From: Pseudomonadota bacterium
GTDB taxonomy: Bacteria; Pseudomonadota; Gammaproteobacteria; Steroidobacterales; Steroidobacteraceae
Direction of reading: 5' to 3'
Assembly (NCBI GenBank): GCA_025355245.1
Contig: JANXZZ010000058.1
Location: 1 to 64,000 of the forward strand
Length of the DNA: 64,000 bases
Numbering within the stretch: position 1 is the first letter of the stretch; the number at the start of each line of letters is the position of its first letter. The translations under genes were made by a program, and so were the position numbers. This document shows positions 1-9,678 of the stretch, in pieces. The notes beneath the pieces are model-generated. The model ran no database searches and was not told the origin of the DNA. It saw only the letters and a list, made by a program, of their open reading frames with translations.

Positions 1-492
1 CTTGACGCCTGCGCGATCGAGCGTGGTTCCGCTCATCGTGTTGATCAGCGTCACCTGGCCGTCGACCAGCTGCGCCATGTCCTTGTCGCCGGTCGAGATG
101 ACCACCTGCATTCCGGCCTCAGCACCGCGACGCGCCAGCGTGCCGATGACATCGTCCGCCTCGACGCCGGTGACTCTGAGGAGCGGCAGCCCGAGCGCCT
201 CGACGGCCTCGAGCAGCGGCGCGATCTGCGAGCGCAACTCGTCCGGCATCGGGGGCCGGTGGGCCTTGTAGGCCTCGAAGAGATCGTCCCGGAACGTGCG
301 TCCCGGCGCGTCGAACACGACCGCGATGTGCGACGGTCTGGTCTCCTTCAGCGACTTCTGCAGCATGTTGATGACGCCGAGCACTGCGCCGGTCGGCTCG
401 CCCTTGGAATTGCTGAAGGGCGGCAGGGCGTGGAAAGCCCTATAAAGATAGGAGGAGCCGTCGACCAGGTAGAGGCGCGCAGCGTCGGCCAT
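1..492 (-). CDS. polA: DNA polymerase I, N-terminal 5'-3' exonuclease part (truncated by window edge)
   Basis: Minus-strand translation reads [44 protein letters not shown]...[14 protein letters not shown], typical PolA N-terminus. Confidence 0.93.
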   Translation of the reverse strand, partial: MADAARLYLVDGSSYLYRAFHALPPFSNSKGEPTGAVLGVINMLQKSLKETRPSHIAVVFDAPGRTFRDDLFEAYKAHRPPMPDELRSQIAPLLEAVEALGLPLLRVTGVEADDVIGTLARRGAEAGMQVVISTGDKDMAQLVDGQVTLINTMSGTTLDRAGVK

Positions 493-493
493 G

Positions 494-766
494 TCAGGCG
501 CGCGGCGGGGGCGCTGAAGCCTCGCTGGCGTCCTTGGGCTTGGTGGCAGCGGCCGCCGGCGTCACCGCGGCCGCGCCGCCGAGGGCGTCGGCGGATGCCG
601 GCGTCGTCGGTGCCGCCGCAGGCACGGTGGCAGCGGGCGGTGTTGCCGGCGCCGGCACGCTGACACGCGTCTTCGCATGGGCGTTCGGCAGCACCAGTGG
701 CCCCTTCTGGCCGCAGCCCGCCGTCAGCGCGAGCGCGACGAGACAGATTCGGATGAGTGCGCGCAC
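494..766 (-). CDS. LptM/YifL-type small lipoprotein
   Basis: Signal peptide with lipobox LTAGC followed by the GQKGPL signature; GTG start inferred. Confidence 0.75.
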   Translation of the reverse strand: MRALIRICLVALALTAGCGQKGPLVLPNAHAKTRVSVPAPATPPAATVPAAAPTTPASADALGGAAAVTPAAAATKPKDASEASAPPPRA

Positions 767-813
767 GCGATTCCCTCGAGTCCCGCCGCCGAGTATAGCG
801 GCGCCCGGCACCC

Positions 814-1239
814 TCAGCGTTTGGTCAAGACGGCGAGCGTCAGCGTCGACAGGCAGATGAGATGGGCCGCGGTATCACGGATCTCGATCTGCCAGACGTG
901 GCTGCGACCGCCGATGTGCACCGGCCGTGCGGTACCCGTCACGAGGCCCTCGCGGACGCTGCGGATATGGTTCGCCGTGATGGCCTGCCCCACGCACATG
1001 AACTTCGCGCCGTCGACGCACAGGTGTCCGCCCATGCTGCCAAGCGTCTCGGCGAGCGCGACCGAGGCCCCGCCGTGCAGGATGCCGAACGGCTGGTGGG
1101 TACGGCCGTCGACCGGCATCGTGGCGCTCAGCCAGTCATCGCCGAAGGCGGTGAATTCGATGCCAATCTGGCTCGCGAGCGTGTCACGGTGCACCTTCGT
1201 CAGCAGGGCGAGATCGATCGGCTGGAACCAGATGCTCAT
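814..1239 (-). CDS. Hotdog-fold thioesterase (MenI/YdiI-like)
   Basis: HQPFGILHGGASVALAETLGSMGG...HVWQIEIRD hotdog thioesterase motif; internal ATG start chosen. Confidence 0.85.
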   Translation of the reverse strand: MSIWFQPIDLALLTKVHRDTLASQIGIEFTAFGDDWLSATMPVDGRTHQPFGILHGGASVALAETLGSMGGHLCVDGAKFMCVGQAITANHIRSVREGLVTGTARPVHIGGRSHVWQIEIRDTAAHLICLSTLTLAVLTKR

Positions 1240-1367
1240 GGGTAAGCCGCGCGGCAAGGCGAGGAAATTCGCCGCTCATTGTAACGCGGCAGGCGACCGA
1301 ACTTCCCGGCCTGCCCCGCGGATGGCAGAGTAAGGGCTCGACTACCGCTGACTCTGCCGGTGACCCG

Positions 1368-4300
1368 ATGCAAGCCGCCCCGAAGCTGGAGGACAAATAC
1401 AGTCGCGCGACGGGGCGCGTGTTCCTGAGCGGCACGCAGGCGCTGGTGCGCCTGCCGCTCATGCAGCGCGAGCGCGACCGGGCCGCCGGGTTCAACACGG
1501 CGGGCTACATCAGCGGCTATCGCGGCTCGCCGCTCGGCGGTTATGACCTGCAGCTGCAGGCGGCTGCGGCGCGCCTCGAGGCCGCGGACATCAAGTTCGT
1601 GCCCGGCGTGAACGAGGACCTGGCGGCAACCGCCATCTGGGGTACCCAGCAGGTGCCGCTGCTGGCGGGCGCCAGGGTCGATGGAGTATTTGCGATCTGG
1701 TACGGCAAGGGCCCCGGGGTCGACCGGTCCGGGGACCCGATCAAGCACGCGAACCGCATGGGCACCTCGCCGCGCGGCGGCGTCCTCGTCGCCTTCGGCG
1801 ATGACCATCCGGGTAAGAGCTCCACCATCGCTCACCAGAGCGAGCAGGCGCTTGCCGCCAACGGCGTGCCGGTGCTGTATCCCGCGAGCGTGCAGGAGTA
1901 TCTCGATCTCGGCCTGCACGGATTCGCGCTCTCGCGCTCGGCCGGCGTCTGGGTGGGCATCAAGTGCGTCAACGAGACCGTCGAGGCGACGGCAACCGTG
2001 GACGTGAGTCCCGAGCGAATCGAGATCCGCGCGCCCGGCGGCGTCGTGATGCCGCCCGGTGGCGTGAACGCCCGCCTCGCCTTCGATCCGATGGGCGACG
2101 AGGTCCGGCTGGCGCGATTCAAGCTGCCGCTCGCGCAGGCCTACGTGCGCGCCAACGGGCTCGATCGCGTCACGCACGGCGCGCCCGGCGCCGCCGGCGG
2201 CCTTGGAATCGTCGCGCCCGGCAAATCGTGGCTCGACGTGGTCGCGGCGCTCGCGGCGCTCGGGCTCGACGCCGCCCGACTGGCGGCCGTCGGCGTCGCC
2301 GTCTACAAGCCCGCGCTCATCTGGCCGCTCGAGCCGCACGGCCTGACGGAATTCGCGCGCGGCAAGGCCGAGCTGCTGATCGTCGAGGAAAAGGCGGCGT
2401 TCATCGAGACGCAAGCCGCGCACGTGCTCTTCAACCTGCCGGACCGCGAGCGGCCGCAGATTACCGGCAAGCACGACACCGCGGGCCATGCGCTGATCGC
2501 GGCGGACGTGGTGCTCGAGCCGCTCGAGATCGCGCGCGTGGTCGGCGCCCGGCTGCGTGCGCTCGGCCGCGTGGACGCGGCGCTCGAGACGAGCATCGCC
2601 GCGCTCGAGCAGCGGCTCGCAACGGCGGCGGCGCGCCGCACGCCGGGCGACGGCCGCACGCCGTATTTCTGTTCCGGCTGCCCGCACAACACCTCGACGA
2701 AGGTTCCGGAAGGCAGCATCGCTCTCGCCGGCATCGGCTGCCACACGATGGCCCTGTACATGGATCGCAGCACGCTGCCGCCGACGCAGATGGGCGGCGA
2801 GGGCATGACGTGGGCCGGCATCGCGCCGTTCACGGCCCAGCCGCATGCCTTCCAGAACCTTGGCGACGGCACTTACTTCCATTCCGGGTTGATGGCCGTT
2901 CGCGCTGCGGTCGCGGCGGGCGTGAGCCTGACGTACAAGATCCTCTACAACGACGCGGTGGCCATGACCGGCGGCCAGGCGGTCGAGGGGCACCTGTCGG
3001 TCGCGGAAATCACCCATCAGTTGCGCGCGGAGCGCGTCGTGCGCATCGCGGTCGTCAGCGACGACACCGAAAAGTACGGCGCATCCCCGGGGTTCGCTTC
3101 CGGTGTCACCGTGCACGACCGCCTCGACCTCGACGCGGTGCAGCGCGAGCTACGTACAGTCGCAGGGGTTTCAGCGCTCATCTACGACCAGGTATGCGCC
3201 GCGGAGAAGCGCCGCCGCCGCAAGCGCGGGCGCATGGCCGATCCGAGCCGGCGCGTGGTGATCAATCCGCTCGTCTGCGAAGGCTGTGGCGACTGTTCCA
3301 CCGCCGCAAACTGCGTATCGATCCAGCCGCTCGAGACGGAATTTGGGCGCAAGCGCGCGATTGACCAGTCGAGCTGCAACAAGGATTACTCGTGTGTAAA
3401 CGGCTTTTGTCCATCGTTCGTGACCGTTGAAGGCGCGGGACTGCGCAAGCCCGCCGCGCGCGGGCTCGATGCCGCGCGCGTCGCGGCGCTGCCGCCGCCC
3501 GCGCGCGCTGCATCCGTCGGGTGCACAAGCCTGCTGGTGACGGGAATCGGCGGGACCGGCGTCGTCACGATCGGGGCGGTGCTCGGTATGGCGGCGCACC
3601 TCGAGGGCAAGGCGGCGAGCGTGTTCGACATGACCGGGCTCGCGCAGAAGGGCGGAGCGGTGCTGTCACACGTCAAGATCGCCGACCGTCCCGAGCAGAT
3701 CGCGGCACCACGGGTCGGTCTTGGCGAGGCGGACGTGGTGCTCGGCTGCGATCTCATCGTCACCGCGGGCGTCGACGCGCTGCGAACGATGGCGAACGCA
3801 CGCACGCGCGTCGTCATTAACACGCACGTGGTGCCGACTGCGGTATTCCAACTGCGGCCCGACGTCGACTTCCACGCGCCGGAGATGCTCGCCGAGATCG
3901 ACGCGATCGTCGGCGCGGCGAACAGCGCGCGCATCGACGCCACCGGCGCCGCCCTCGGCCTCAGCGGCGATACGCTGGGCGCGAACATGTTCATCGTCGG
4001 CTACGCGCTGCAGCGCGGCTGGCTGCCGCTCGGCCTCGAGTCGATCGAGCAGGCGATCGGGCTGAACGGCGCAGCGGTTGAGTTCAATTGCCGCGCACTC
4101 GCGTTCGGCAGGCTCGCGGCGGCGGATCCGGCGTTGCTGCCGGCCTCGCTCGGCGCCGACGCCGCGGCGACGCCTGAGCCGGCGGGCGTCGCGGACCTGG
4201 TGGCGACGCGCGAGCGCTTTCTCAGTGCCTACCAGGACCGCGCCTACGCGGCCCGCTACGCGACGCTGGTCGCCAAGGCGGGCGCGGCGGAGGAGCGTGC

Positions 4301-4850
4301 GACCCCGGGCCGGACGGAATTCGCGGCAGCGGTCGCGCGCTACTACTTCAAGCTGCTCGCGTACAAGGACGAGTACGAGGTGGCGCGGCTGCACGCCGAT
4401 ACGGCTTTCGGGGCACAGCTCGCTGGCATGTTCGAGGGGCCCTACCGGATCAAATTTCACCTGGCGCCGCCCGGTCTCGCTCGCTTCGGCGGCGATCCCG
4501 CGCGCAAGCACGAATTTGGCGCGTGGATGCTGCCGGTGTTCCGGCTGCTCGCGCGGCTCAAGTTTCTGCGCGGAACGGCCTTCGATCCCTTCGGGCGGGC
4601 GGAGGAGCGCAAGCTCGAGCGACGCCTGATCGCGGAGTACGAGGAACTCGTTCTGGAGTTGTCGGCGGGCCTGACGCACGAGCGCCACGCCCTCGCCGTC
4701 GAACTGGCGTCGCTACCCGAGCAGATCCGCGGCTTCGGGCATGTGAAGGCGCGACATCTCGCGGCGGTCGTGAAGAAACAGGGATTCCTCCTGGCGCATT
4801 GGCGCGCGGTAGGGCCGACGCCGGCACCGACGCTCGAGCACGCCGCGTAG
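1368..4850 (+). CDS. Indolepyruvate ferredoxin oxidoreductase, fused subunits
   Basis: 1160 aa; GYRGSPLGGYD, FCSGCPHNTSTKVPEGS, GIGCHTM, Cys-rich CEGCGDCS ferredoxin-like segment, GIGGTGVVTIGAVLGMAAH. Confidence 0.92.
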   Translation: MQAAPKLEDKYSRATGRVFLSGTQALVRLPLMQRERDRAAGFNTAGYISGYRGSPLGGYDLQLQAAAARLEAADIKFVPGVNEDLAATAIWGTQQVPLLAGARVDGVFAIWYGKGPGVDRSGDPIKHANRMGTSPRGGVLVAFGDDHPGKSSTIAHQSEQALAANGVPVLYPASVQEYLDLGLHGFALSRSAGVWVGIKCVNETVEATATVDVSPERIEIRAPGGVVMPPGGVNARLAFDPMGDEVRLARFKLPLAQAYVRANGLDRVTHGAPGAAGGLGIVAPGKSWLDVVAALAALGLDAARLAAVGVAVYKPALIWPLEPHGLTEFARGKAELLIVEEKAAFIETQAAHVLFNLPDRERPQITGKHDTAGHALIAADVVLEPLEIARVVGARLRALGRVDAALETSIAALEQRLATAAARRTPGDGRTPYFCSGCPHNTSTKVPEGSIALAGIGCHTMALYMDRSTLPPTQMGGEGMTWAGIAPFTAQPHAFQNLGDGTYFHSGLMAVRAAVAAGVSLTYKILYNDAVAMTGGQAVEGHLSVAEITHQLRAERVVRIAVVSDDTEKYGASPGFASGVTVHDRLDLDAVQRELRTVAGVSALIYDQVCAAEKRRRRKRGRMADPSRRVVINPLVCEGCGDCSTAANCVSIQPLETEFGRKRAIDQSSCNKDYSCVNGFCPSFVTVEGAGLRKPAARGLDAARVAALPPPARAASVGCTSLLVTGIGGTGVVTIGAVLGMAAHLEGKAASVFDMTGLAQKGGAVLSHVKIADRPEQIAAPRVGLGEADVVLGCDLIVTAGVDALRTMANARTRVVINTHVVPTAVFQLRPDVDFHAPEMLAEIDAIVGAANSARIDATGAALGLSGDTLGANMFIVGYALQRGWLPLGLESIEQAIGLNGAAVEFNCRALAFGRLAAADPALLPASLGADAAATPEPAGVADLVATRERFLSAYQDRAYAARYATLVAKAGAAEERATPGRTEFAAAVARYYFKLLAYKDEYEVARLHADTAFGAQLAGMFEGPYRIKFHLAPPGLARFGGDPARKHEFGAWMLPVFRLLARLKFLRGTAFDPFGRAEERKLERRLIAEYEELVLELSAGLTHERHALAVELASLPEQIRGFGHVKARHLAAVVKKQGFLLAHWRAVGPTPAPTLEHAA

Positions 4851-5012
4851 CGAGCCGGCGCGTAGAATCCGTCAGGCTGTCGAAAGAGTGCAGCGTGGAA
4901 CGGACGGCCGCAACGGCTGTCCACTGGGGCGCGGGCACGCGAGGCGTCGGCAGTGCCGGCGTCGATTCTGGAGGAGGTTCCGGGGATTGTGCGCAACCAG
5001 GAGGCTCCGGTC

Positions 5013-6461
5013 ATGAAGCTTGGCACGCGCATCGCATTGCAGCGCCTGGCCGGCGTCGTGGTGGCGGGACTCCTGCTGAGCGGCTCGTCGCAGTGCAGCT
5101 TCGGCGGCCACGACTTCGGTCCCGGAAGCAGCACGACCACCGCGCAGATGACCATCGCGCCGATCAGCGCCTTTGGCAGCGTGTTCGCCGCCGCGACCGA
5201 GTTCGCGGACGGCGGTGCGACGATCACGCTCGACGGCGCGCCGGTCGGCGAGTCGCTGCTGCGGCCCGGGCAGGTGGCGACCGTGGTCGGCAGCGTCACG
5301 TCCGCGAGCTCCGGCACGGTCACCGCAACGGCAACGTCCGTGACCGTCACCGACAAGCTGGTCGGGCCGGTGTCCGCGATTGATCCCGCGACGGGCAGTT
5401 TCACCGTGCTCGGCCAGACGGTCTACGTGACCGGTGATACCAGCGTCGGTCCCGGATTTGCGATCGCGGACGTTGCAGGGTTTCCGGTCGGCAGCGTGTT
5501 CGTCATCGACGGCTATCGGACGAGTTCGGGCCTCATCGCCACGCGCATCGACGCGCCGCGGTCGGGCCAGACGTTCCAGGTCGCCGGCCGCGTGTCGGGT
5601 CTTGACGGCTTCGTGCATAGCTTTTCCATCAACGGCACGACCATCGACTACGGCAACGCGAGCGGCGGCCTGCCGACGCTGGTGACCAACGGCAGTTACG
5701 TCGTCGCGAGCGGCGGCGTCGTGACCAACGCGACGACGCTGCAACCGACGCTCATCGACACGGCGACCGAAGCAGCGGGTGGCGGCAGCGGCGACAACGG
5801 CGTCGTGCACGGCGCCGTGACCCGCTTCGCGTCGAGCGCTGATTTTGACGTCGCCGGGCAGGCCGTCGCGACGACGACGCGCACCGCCTTCACGCACGGC
5901 GCGCTGAGCGATATCGCCGCCGATCGCGAACTCGAGGCAAGCGGGACCTACAGCTCCGCCGGTGTGTTGACCGCGACGACGATCGACGTGACGCCGGCGG
6001 CAACCTTCCGGGTGGTCGGGCCCGTGCAGTCGCTGAGCCAGAGTGCCGCGACACTCGGGATCGCCGGGCTCACGCTCACAACCGATGTGCGGACCCGCTG
6101 GGACGACCAGAGCCTCGACGTCAAGGCATTTGGCCTTGGCAGTCTCGCGCTCGGCGACTGGGTCGAGGTCCGCGGCCTGCCCGGCACCGGCATGGCGGCC
6201 AGTGCGCGCATCGTCGAGCGCCGCGCGCAGCCGTCACCCGCATTCGTGGAGCTGCAGGACGTGCCGACGGCGCTGTCGTCGCCGGATTTCACGCTGACGG
6301 GGATCTCGATCGATGCGCGCACGGCGTCCTTCACGGACGCCGCGGGGCGGGCCCTTTCGCAATCGAGCTTCTTCGCGCAGGCGGCGGGCCACGTCGTGCG
6401 GGTGCGTGGCGCGTTCATTGGCAGCACGCTGACCGCGGCGACTGTCGCGTTGCGGCCCTAG
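5013..6461 (+). CDS. DUF5666 domain-containing exported protein
   Basis: N-terminal signal peptide and repeated FSINGTTIDYGNA / VEVRG(LP) beta modules typical of DUF5666. Confidence 0.65.
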   Translation: MKLGTRIALQRLAGVVVAGLLLSGSSQCSFGGHDFGPGSSTTTAQMTIAPISAFGSVFAAATEFADGGATITLDGAPVGESLLRPGQVATVVGSVTSASSGTVTATATSVTVTDKLVGPVSAIDPATGSFTVLGQTVYVTGDTSVGPGFAIADVAGFPVGSVFVIDGYRTSSGLIATRIDAPRSGQTFQVAGRVSGLDGFVHSFSINGTTIDYGNASGGLPTLVTNGSYVVASGGVVTNATTLQPTLIDTATEAAGGGSGDNGVVHGAVTRFASSADFDVAGQAVATTTRTAFTHGALSDIAADRELEASGTYSSAGVLTATTIDVTPAATFRVVGPVQSLSQSAATLGIAGLTLTTDVRTRWDDQSLDVKAFGLGSLALGDWVEVRGLPGTGMAASARIVERRAQPSPAFVELQDVPTALSSPDFTLTGISIDARTASFTDAAGRALSQSSFFAQAAGHVVRVRGAFIGSTLTAATVALRP

Positions 6462-6488
6462 GCCGCGGCGGCGGCGTACGGGACCAGC

Positions 6489-7061
6489 TTGGGTCGCAAG
6501 CACCGCCTCGCCGGGCCCACCCGTCCGCATCGCGCCGCGCCCAAAGCGAAGCTGCGCGCGCTCCTCGACCGCGCCCTCGAGGCCGGCGACGGCGCGGGAG
6601 GTGCGGAGTGCATCCACGAGCTCTGGCTGCGCGGCGAGATGACCGTGATGATCGAGCAGGCCCTCGAGCAGCTGTGGCGGCGCGCCGCGGATTCGATCCC
6701 CGACTGGCTGCCGATGCGGCACGTCGAATGGTTGCCGCTCGCCTACGAGGTCGCGGCGCGCTGTCGTACCGAGTCGCCCGGCCGCTCGAACATATACCTG
6801 GTGCTGCTCGACTACGCCGACAGTGCGCGGGGTCCCTATGGCGTGTACGTTGGCATGACGGACTACACGCCGGCGGAGCGCTTCGACCAGCACAAGGCGG
6901 GAATTCGAGCCTCCGGCAGCGTATTGAAGCGCGGACTTGAAGTGCTGACCGGGCCGGTCGCGCACCTGCAGCGCATCGGCCGAAGTGAGGCGACGCGTAT
7001 TGAATCGGAGCTAGCCGAGGCGCTTGGGGCGGCCGGCTTGCTGGTCCAGGGCGGCCATTGA
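6489..7061 (+). CDS. GIY-YIG-like fold protein
   Basis: NIYLVLLDYADSARGPYGVYVGMTDYTPAERFDQHKAGI resembles the GIY-YIG core; TTG start uncertain. Confidence 0.55.
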   Translation: MGRKHRLAGPTRPHRAAPKAKLRALLDRALEAGDGAGGAECIHELWLRGEMTVMIEQALEQLWRRAADSIPDWLPMRHVEWLPLAYEVAARCRTESPGRSNIYLVLLDYADSARGPYGVYVGMTDYTPAERFDQHKAGIRASGSVLKRGLEVLTGPVAHLQRIGRSEATRIESELAEALGAAGLLVQGGH

Positions 7062-7133
7062 CGGTTGCGCGTGGGACGAGGGCTGGCACCGCCGAACGGC
7101 GTCCCGCGCGCTACTCAAATCAAGGAGTCGGAA

Positions 7134-7418
7134 GTGAAGCATCGGATTCCGCCACCCGGCGATGCGCTCATCGATGAGACCTACGGTCTCGAGCCCGTGT
7201 TCGACCCCGCCGCCGCGGCGAATGGCGCGGAACTCGGTGAATTTGTGGTCGTCGAGTGTCCGTATTGCGCGGAATCCTACGAGACCGCGATCGACCTGAC
7301 GGCCGGTTCCGCGACGGTCATCGAGGATTGCCAGGTGTGCTGCCAGCCAATCGAACTCCAGACGGAAATTGGGGACGACGGCACCATCGAGTCGCTCACG
7401 ATCCGCCGGCTCGATTGA
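7134..7418 (+). CDS. CPXCG motif-containing cysteine-rich protein
   Basis: VVVECPYCAESYETAIDLTAGSATVIEDCQVCCQPIEL zinc-ribbon pattern. Confidence 0.85.
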   Translation: MKHRIPPPGDALIDETYGLEPVFDPAAAANGAELGEFVVVECPYCAESYETAIDLTAGSATVIEDCQVCCQPIELQTEIGDDGTIESLTIRRLD

Positions 7419-7488
7419 CTCCCGCGCGGCGCGTCGCTGTCGGTCCGGGCTGGCAACGACGGCCATTCGCGACGAGAATGGCGAACAC

Positions 7489-8403
7489 ATGAACCTCCGG
7501 CGCGGACTAGCGGCATATCTCGTGGTGGCCAGCGTGGCGGCAGCGGCGATGCCGACGTGTGTGCGCGCCGACGCCGCGGCGGCGGATGCCGAATGGCGTG
7601 CCGAGAGACTCGCATCGCTGACGAGCGAGACCGGCTGGCTCACGCTGGTTGGGCTTTACTGGCTGCGGGATGGCGCGAACACGATCGGCCGGGCGCGCCG
7701 CAACACGATTTCGCTCGACTACCCGCAACTCGGACCGCACGCGGGGACGTTCACCCTTGCCGGCTCGTCGCTGCGATTCGACGCGGCGCGGGGCAGCTGC
7801 TTTCGCGTCGGCGGGGCACCGGCGTCCGCGGAGGTCAAGCCCGACAGCGCCGGCGAGCCGACGCTGCTGACCTGCGGCTCCTTGCAGCTCTTCGTCATCG
7901 AGCGCGGCGGAAAGTTCGGCGTTCGGATCCGAGACACGGCCAGCCGCGCACGTCGCGAATTTCGCGGCGTCGACTACTATCCGTTCGATCCCGGCTGGAT
8001 CGCCGACGCGCGCTTCGAGGCTTACGAGCCTCACCACCGCGTACCGATCGTGAATGTTCTCGGCATGGATATCGACATGGAATCGCCGGGCGCGATCATC
8101 TTCGCGCGCGACGGTCAGGAGTGGCGGCTCGACACGCTGCTCGAGGCACCGGACGCCGACACATTGTTCGTCATGTTCGCGGATAGCACGTCCGGGAAGG
8201 AGACCTATGGCGCGGGCCGCTTTCTCTCCATTCCGCTACCGGCCGCCGGGCGCGTCGCCGTCGACTTCAATAGGTCTTACAGTCCGCCGTGCGCGTTCAC
8301 GCCCTTCGCGACCTGCCCGCTGCCGCCACCGCAGAACCGGTTGGCACTGCGAGTTTCAGCGGGGGAGCTTCGGTACGTGGCGCCCGGGCGCCAGCTCGAC
8401 TAG
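7489..8403 (+). CDS. DUF1684 domain-containing protein
   Basis: EWRAERLASLTSETGWLTLVGLYWLRDGANTIG...YPFDPGWIADARFEAYEP...NRSYSPPCAFTPFATCPLPPPQNRL. Confidence 0.85.
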   Translation: MNLRRGLAAYLVVASVAAAAMPTCVRADAAAADAEWRAERLASLTSETGWLTLVGLYWLRDGANTIGRARRNTISLDYPQLGPHAGTFTLAGSSLRFDAARGSCFRVGGAPASAEVKPDSAGEPTLLTCGSLQLFVIERGGKFGVRIRDTASRARREFRGVDYYPFDPGWIADARFEAYEPHHRVPIVNVLGMDIDMESPGAIIFARDGQEWRLDTLLEAPDADTLFVMFADSTSGKETYGAGRFLSIPLPAAGRVAVDFNRSYSPPCAFTPFATCPLPPPQNRLALRVSAGELRYVAPGRQLD

Positions 8404-9665
8404 GCCGTGAAGAGTCGCAGCGGCGCACTCGCCGCGTAGCCGGGAAACACGCCACGCGTCGTACCGGGATGCCATTCCTCGAGGGCGGCGCCGAGTACGG
8501 CGCGGTAGTCCGTGGTGACGGCGAGATCCACGCCTTCCTCAAGCTGCTCCGAAGCGAGGCCCGGCCACTTTCCGTAGACGCGCCCGCCGGCAACTCGACC
8601 GCCGATGAGAGCCATCACGCCTGCCCTTCCGTGATCCGTCCCCTGGCTACGATTCGAGCGGAGCCGGCGGCCGAACTCCGTGAGCACCACCACCGTGAGC
8701 CGATCGTGGTCGAGCGCCAGATCGTCGTAAAATGCACCCAGTCCGCGTGACAGACGATCGACCAGCGATTTAAAACGACCCGGCTGGTTTTCGTGCGTGT
8801 CCCAACCACCCAGGTCAACCGTCGCCGCGGTCACGCCGACGTCCATCTTCACAAGCTGCGCCAGCGTGCGCAGCGGGCGGCCGAAATCTCCGGCGGCATC
8901 GTAGCTCACACCGCTCGCAGGCGCGTAGGGCAACGGCTTCTTGGCCGCATCGCGAGGCAAGCGCTGGTCGATCTCCCGCATCGCTGCAAGCGCTTCCCGG
9001 CCGACACGCTCAACCTCGCCGCGCTCGTCGGCATAGAGCTGGTTCAGCGCGGCGGCGACGTCGGTCCCTCCCGGAACGGCAAAGGAGCCGCCGAGATCGG
9101 GGATCGCGACGACGGTCGACGACCCGAGCCACGCGCCGCTCGGAGAATTCGACACGGCAAGGGCGGAAATGAGTCCTTGCGGCCGAGCCGACGCAACCGC
9201 GCGCGTCAGCCAGCCGTCGGGCACGCGAGCCAGGGCGCCAACGCTCGCGACGCCGTGCTCGATGAGATCGGTTGCGACAAAATGACTGCGCGTCGCGTCC
9301 GTCAGCCCGACCGCGTGCACGAATGCGAGCGCGCCGGCGTCGTAGAGCTCCGCCAACGCGCCAGCCATCGGGTGGAGGCGAAAATCGATGTCCGGGCTCG
9401 GCGCATCCTTGAGCGCGTGTCCCGCATCGGCGCCGTCGGCTTGCACACGCAGCTCGGTCGCGCGCGCGGCGATGAAATCGGGATCCGTTGCCGGCGATAC
9501 CAGGTTGAGGCCGTCGCAGGCGCCGCGCAGGTGAATGTTGACGAGCACTCGGCGCGGCGTCTCGGGTCCTGCGAATGCGAGGCCGCGCAGGCCCGAGGCC
9601 GCAACGGCGCTCGCGAGCGCGAGCTTGCCGCCGCATGACAGAAAACTTCGACGGGAAAGCGGCAC
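8400..9665 (-). CDS. DUF1501 domain-containing (Tat-exported) protein
   Basis: MPLSRRSFLSCGGKLALAS Tat-like leader; VNIHLRGACDGLNLVSP...WDTHENQ...TEFGRRLRSN. Confidence 0.9.
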   Translation of the reverse strand: MPLSRRSFLSCGGKLALASAVAASGLRGLAFAGPETPRRVLVNIHLRGACDGLNLVSPATDPDFIAARATELRVQADGADAGHALKDAPSPDIDFRLHPMAGALAELYDAGALAFVHAVGLTDATRSHFVATDLIEHGVASVGALARVPDGWLTRAVASARPQGLISALAVSNSPSGAWLGSSTVVAIPDLGGSFAVPGGTDVAAALNQLYADERGEVERVGREALAAMREIDQRLPRDAAKKPLPYAPASGVSYDAAGDFGRPLRTLAQLVKMDVGVTAATVDLGGWDTHENQPGRFKSLVDRLSRGLGAFYDDLALDHDRLTVVVLTEFGRRLRSNRSQGTDHGRAGVMALIGGRVAGGRVYGKWPGLASEQLEEGVDLAVTTDYRAVLGAALEEWHPGTTRGVFPGYAASAPLRLFTA

Positions 9666-9678
9666 GACGTTTACCTCC

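Noticed and set aside
1236-3116. 626-aa minus-strand ORF opposite the indolepyruvate oxidoreductase
   Set aside because: Repetitive RR/RDD composition, no motifs, fully overlapped by a conserved CDS.
4902-4922. GGACGGCCG-CAA-CGGCTGTCC hairpin after the oxidoreductase gene
   Set aside because: Single 9-bp GC-rich stem with one G-U pair and no U-tract; too weak alone to call a terminator.
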